Source: Oscheius dolichura
Taxonomy: Eukaryota; Nematoda; Chromadorea; Rhabditida; Rhabditidae
DNA length: 64,000 nt
Assembly (NCBI GenBank): GCA_932521035.1
Contig: OW051492.1
Span: forward strand, 7,006,001 to 7,070,000
Direction of reading: 5' to 3'
A program made the translations under genes and the position numbers. This document shows, in pieces, positions 63,053 to 64,000 of this stretch. The notes under the pieces were generated by a model. That model was not told the DNA's origin, did not search any database, and saw only the letters and a list, made by a program, of their open reading frames with translations. Position 1 is the first letter of the stretch; the number at the start of each line of letters is the position of its first letter.

Positions 63053-64000
63053 ATGGTAAGCCTCGTCTCCATTTACGCAGTCCGAGACTGTCGCCCCTGC
63101 CCCCTTAATGAGATCTCTTTCAGTTCCGGACAGCGTTGTTGTTGACTCTCTCGGCCTCCCCGTTGATGGCCTGCATTGGAGGACTCGGCTCCTCTGGAGG
63201 CTGCTGTGCCCCCAGCGCCCCCAGCTGTGCCCCCGCCACTCCTCCCTGCTCCAGCTCCAGGTTTGTCTCTTTTCTCTTCTCCTCTTACAAATGATTTCAG
63301 CTATGCCGCTCCTCCTCCGGCTTTCGCTGCTCCTCTTCCCCAAGCTGGTGGATATGCCGTCGCCCCTCCCCAAGCTGCCCCGGCTAGCTTCGCCGCTCCC
63401 GCTCCTCAGATCCCCAGCTTCGGTGGTTTCCCTCAACTAGGTGCCCCAGCCGCCTCTCAGCCTCTGTCTCTCTCTGCTCCTGGAGGCGGATCTTATGCTG
63501 CCGCTCCTCAGCCATCCTTCGCCCCTCAACAGGCCTTCCAGCCCCAGCAGCAGGCTTTCCAGCCTCAACAGCAAGCCTTCCCCCAGCCACAGGCCTTCCC
63601 TCAGCAAGCTCCTCAGCAAAACTTAGCTCCTGAGTCTCCTGCTCCTGCTGGCGGTTACCAACAGGCTCCTCAGCCCCAGGCTCAGCCTGAGCCTCAGCAG
63701 CAATGGCAACAGCCCCAAGGACAGCCCGAACAGCCCCAGCAGCCCCAGCAGCCCCAGCAACAGCAGTGGCAGCAGCCCGCTCCTCAGGGACAGGAGAACT
63801 ACGCTGCCCCTCAGGCCCAGCAGACCAGCAACGTAGAGGCCCCCGCCGCCGGAGGACAGTACCAGGAAGCCCCTGCCCAGGCCGCCCCTGTCCAAGGAGC
63901 CCCCCAGGAAGCCGCCCAGGGACCTTCTGGATACGCTCAGCCCCAGGAACAACACGTTGAGGTGGGCTCGGTGGGAATTCGGAGATAACCCGGACAATTT
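63053..64000 (+). CDS. Secreted Ala/Pro/Gln-rich protein, partial
   Basis: Exon 1 contributes only the start codon ATG (63053-63055) before a GTAAGC donor; exon 2 is 63124-63260, exon 3 63301-63961, then a GTGGGC donor, so the gene continues past the window. Signal peptide FRTALLLTLSASPLMA, a Gly/Cys region (GGLGSSGGCCAPSAPSC), then about 220 residues dominated by Ala, Pro and Gln with repeats of the type QAFQPQQQ and QPEQPQQPQQP. The layout recalls nematode secreted proteins in which such a low-complexity stretch precedes a C-terminal cysteine domain (ground-like type), but that domain is not in view, so the family is unassigned. If exon 3 is not spliced the frame stops at 63988. Confidence 0.65.

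Overview
The window is nuclear DNA of a free-living-type (rhabditid-like) nematode. The evidence is a conserved animal gene set split by tiny introns (most 35-45 bp, 40 bp the commonest length seen), strong C. elegans-type 3' splice sites (TTTCAG/TTTAG), many such acceptors just 5' of start codons (the pattern expected for SL trans-splicing), AATAAA signals close to stop codons, and nematode-type families: Sra-superfamily chemoreceptors, a nematode-type SH2 tyrosine kinase, a divergent PP1-like phosphatase, a ZP/cuticlin protein and a DUF-type nucleotide-diphospho-sugar transferase. I resolved exon structures by hand from reading frame, phase and splice sites; phases close exactly for nearly all genes listed.

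Layout. 0-2.2 kb: tail of an ATM-like PIKK (+), an intrinsically disordered protein (-), a multi-pass membrane protein (+). 2.4-10.4 kb (+): RIG-5/DIP-like immunoglobulin protein, Rab GTPase, PP1-like phosphatase with a TATA box, DHHC palmitoyltransferase. 10.5-12.5 kb (-): a small single-pass membrane protein carrying four LACEYR repeats, and a small unknown protein. 12.6-21.1 kb (+): the complete 31-exon UBR1 N-recognin, with an intronless secreted/membrane gene nested antisense in its 1-kb penultimate-but-one intron. 23-29 kb (+): protein kinase D (DKF-1 type) and a ZP-domain membrane protein. 29-35.2 kb (-): unknown membrane protein, two paralogous 7TM receptors with identical exon plans (plus a possible receptor remnant), and a MIC13/QIL1-like MICOS subunit. 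38-39 kb (+): an ankyrin protein resembling only the C-terminal part of ANKZF1/Vms1. 40.4-46.4 kb (-): M1 aminopeptidase and SH2 tyrosine kinase. 46.6-48.3 kb (+): type II membrane glycosyltransferase. 48.4-53.7 kb (-): Sec61-gamma and the p66/GATAD2 NuRD subunit, whose 1.5-kb intron holds a same-strand gene derived from an ISXO2/IS1595-type transposase. 53.7-60.3 kb: long gene-poor, purine-rich (+ strand) stretch. 60.3-61 kb (+): KIAA1143/DUF4604 protein. 62.5 kb: a palindromic MITE-like element. 63-64 kb (+): start of a secreted Ala/Pro/Gln-rich protein that runs off the window.

The genes are mostly unrelated housekeeping and membrane/signalling genes; there is no single pathway cluster. 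The most notable points are the two nested genes (one a degenerate, probably domesticated transposase), the LACEYR repeat gene whose repeats each carry a consensus 5' splice site, the truncated Vms1-like protein, and the extremely short introns.
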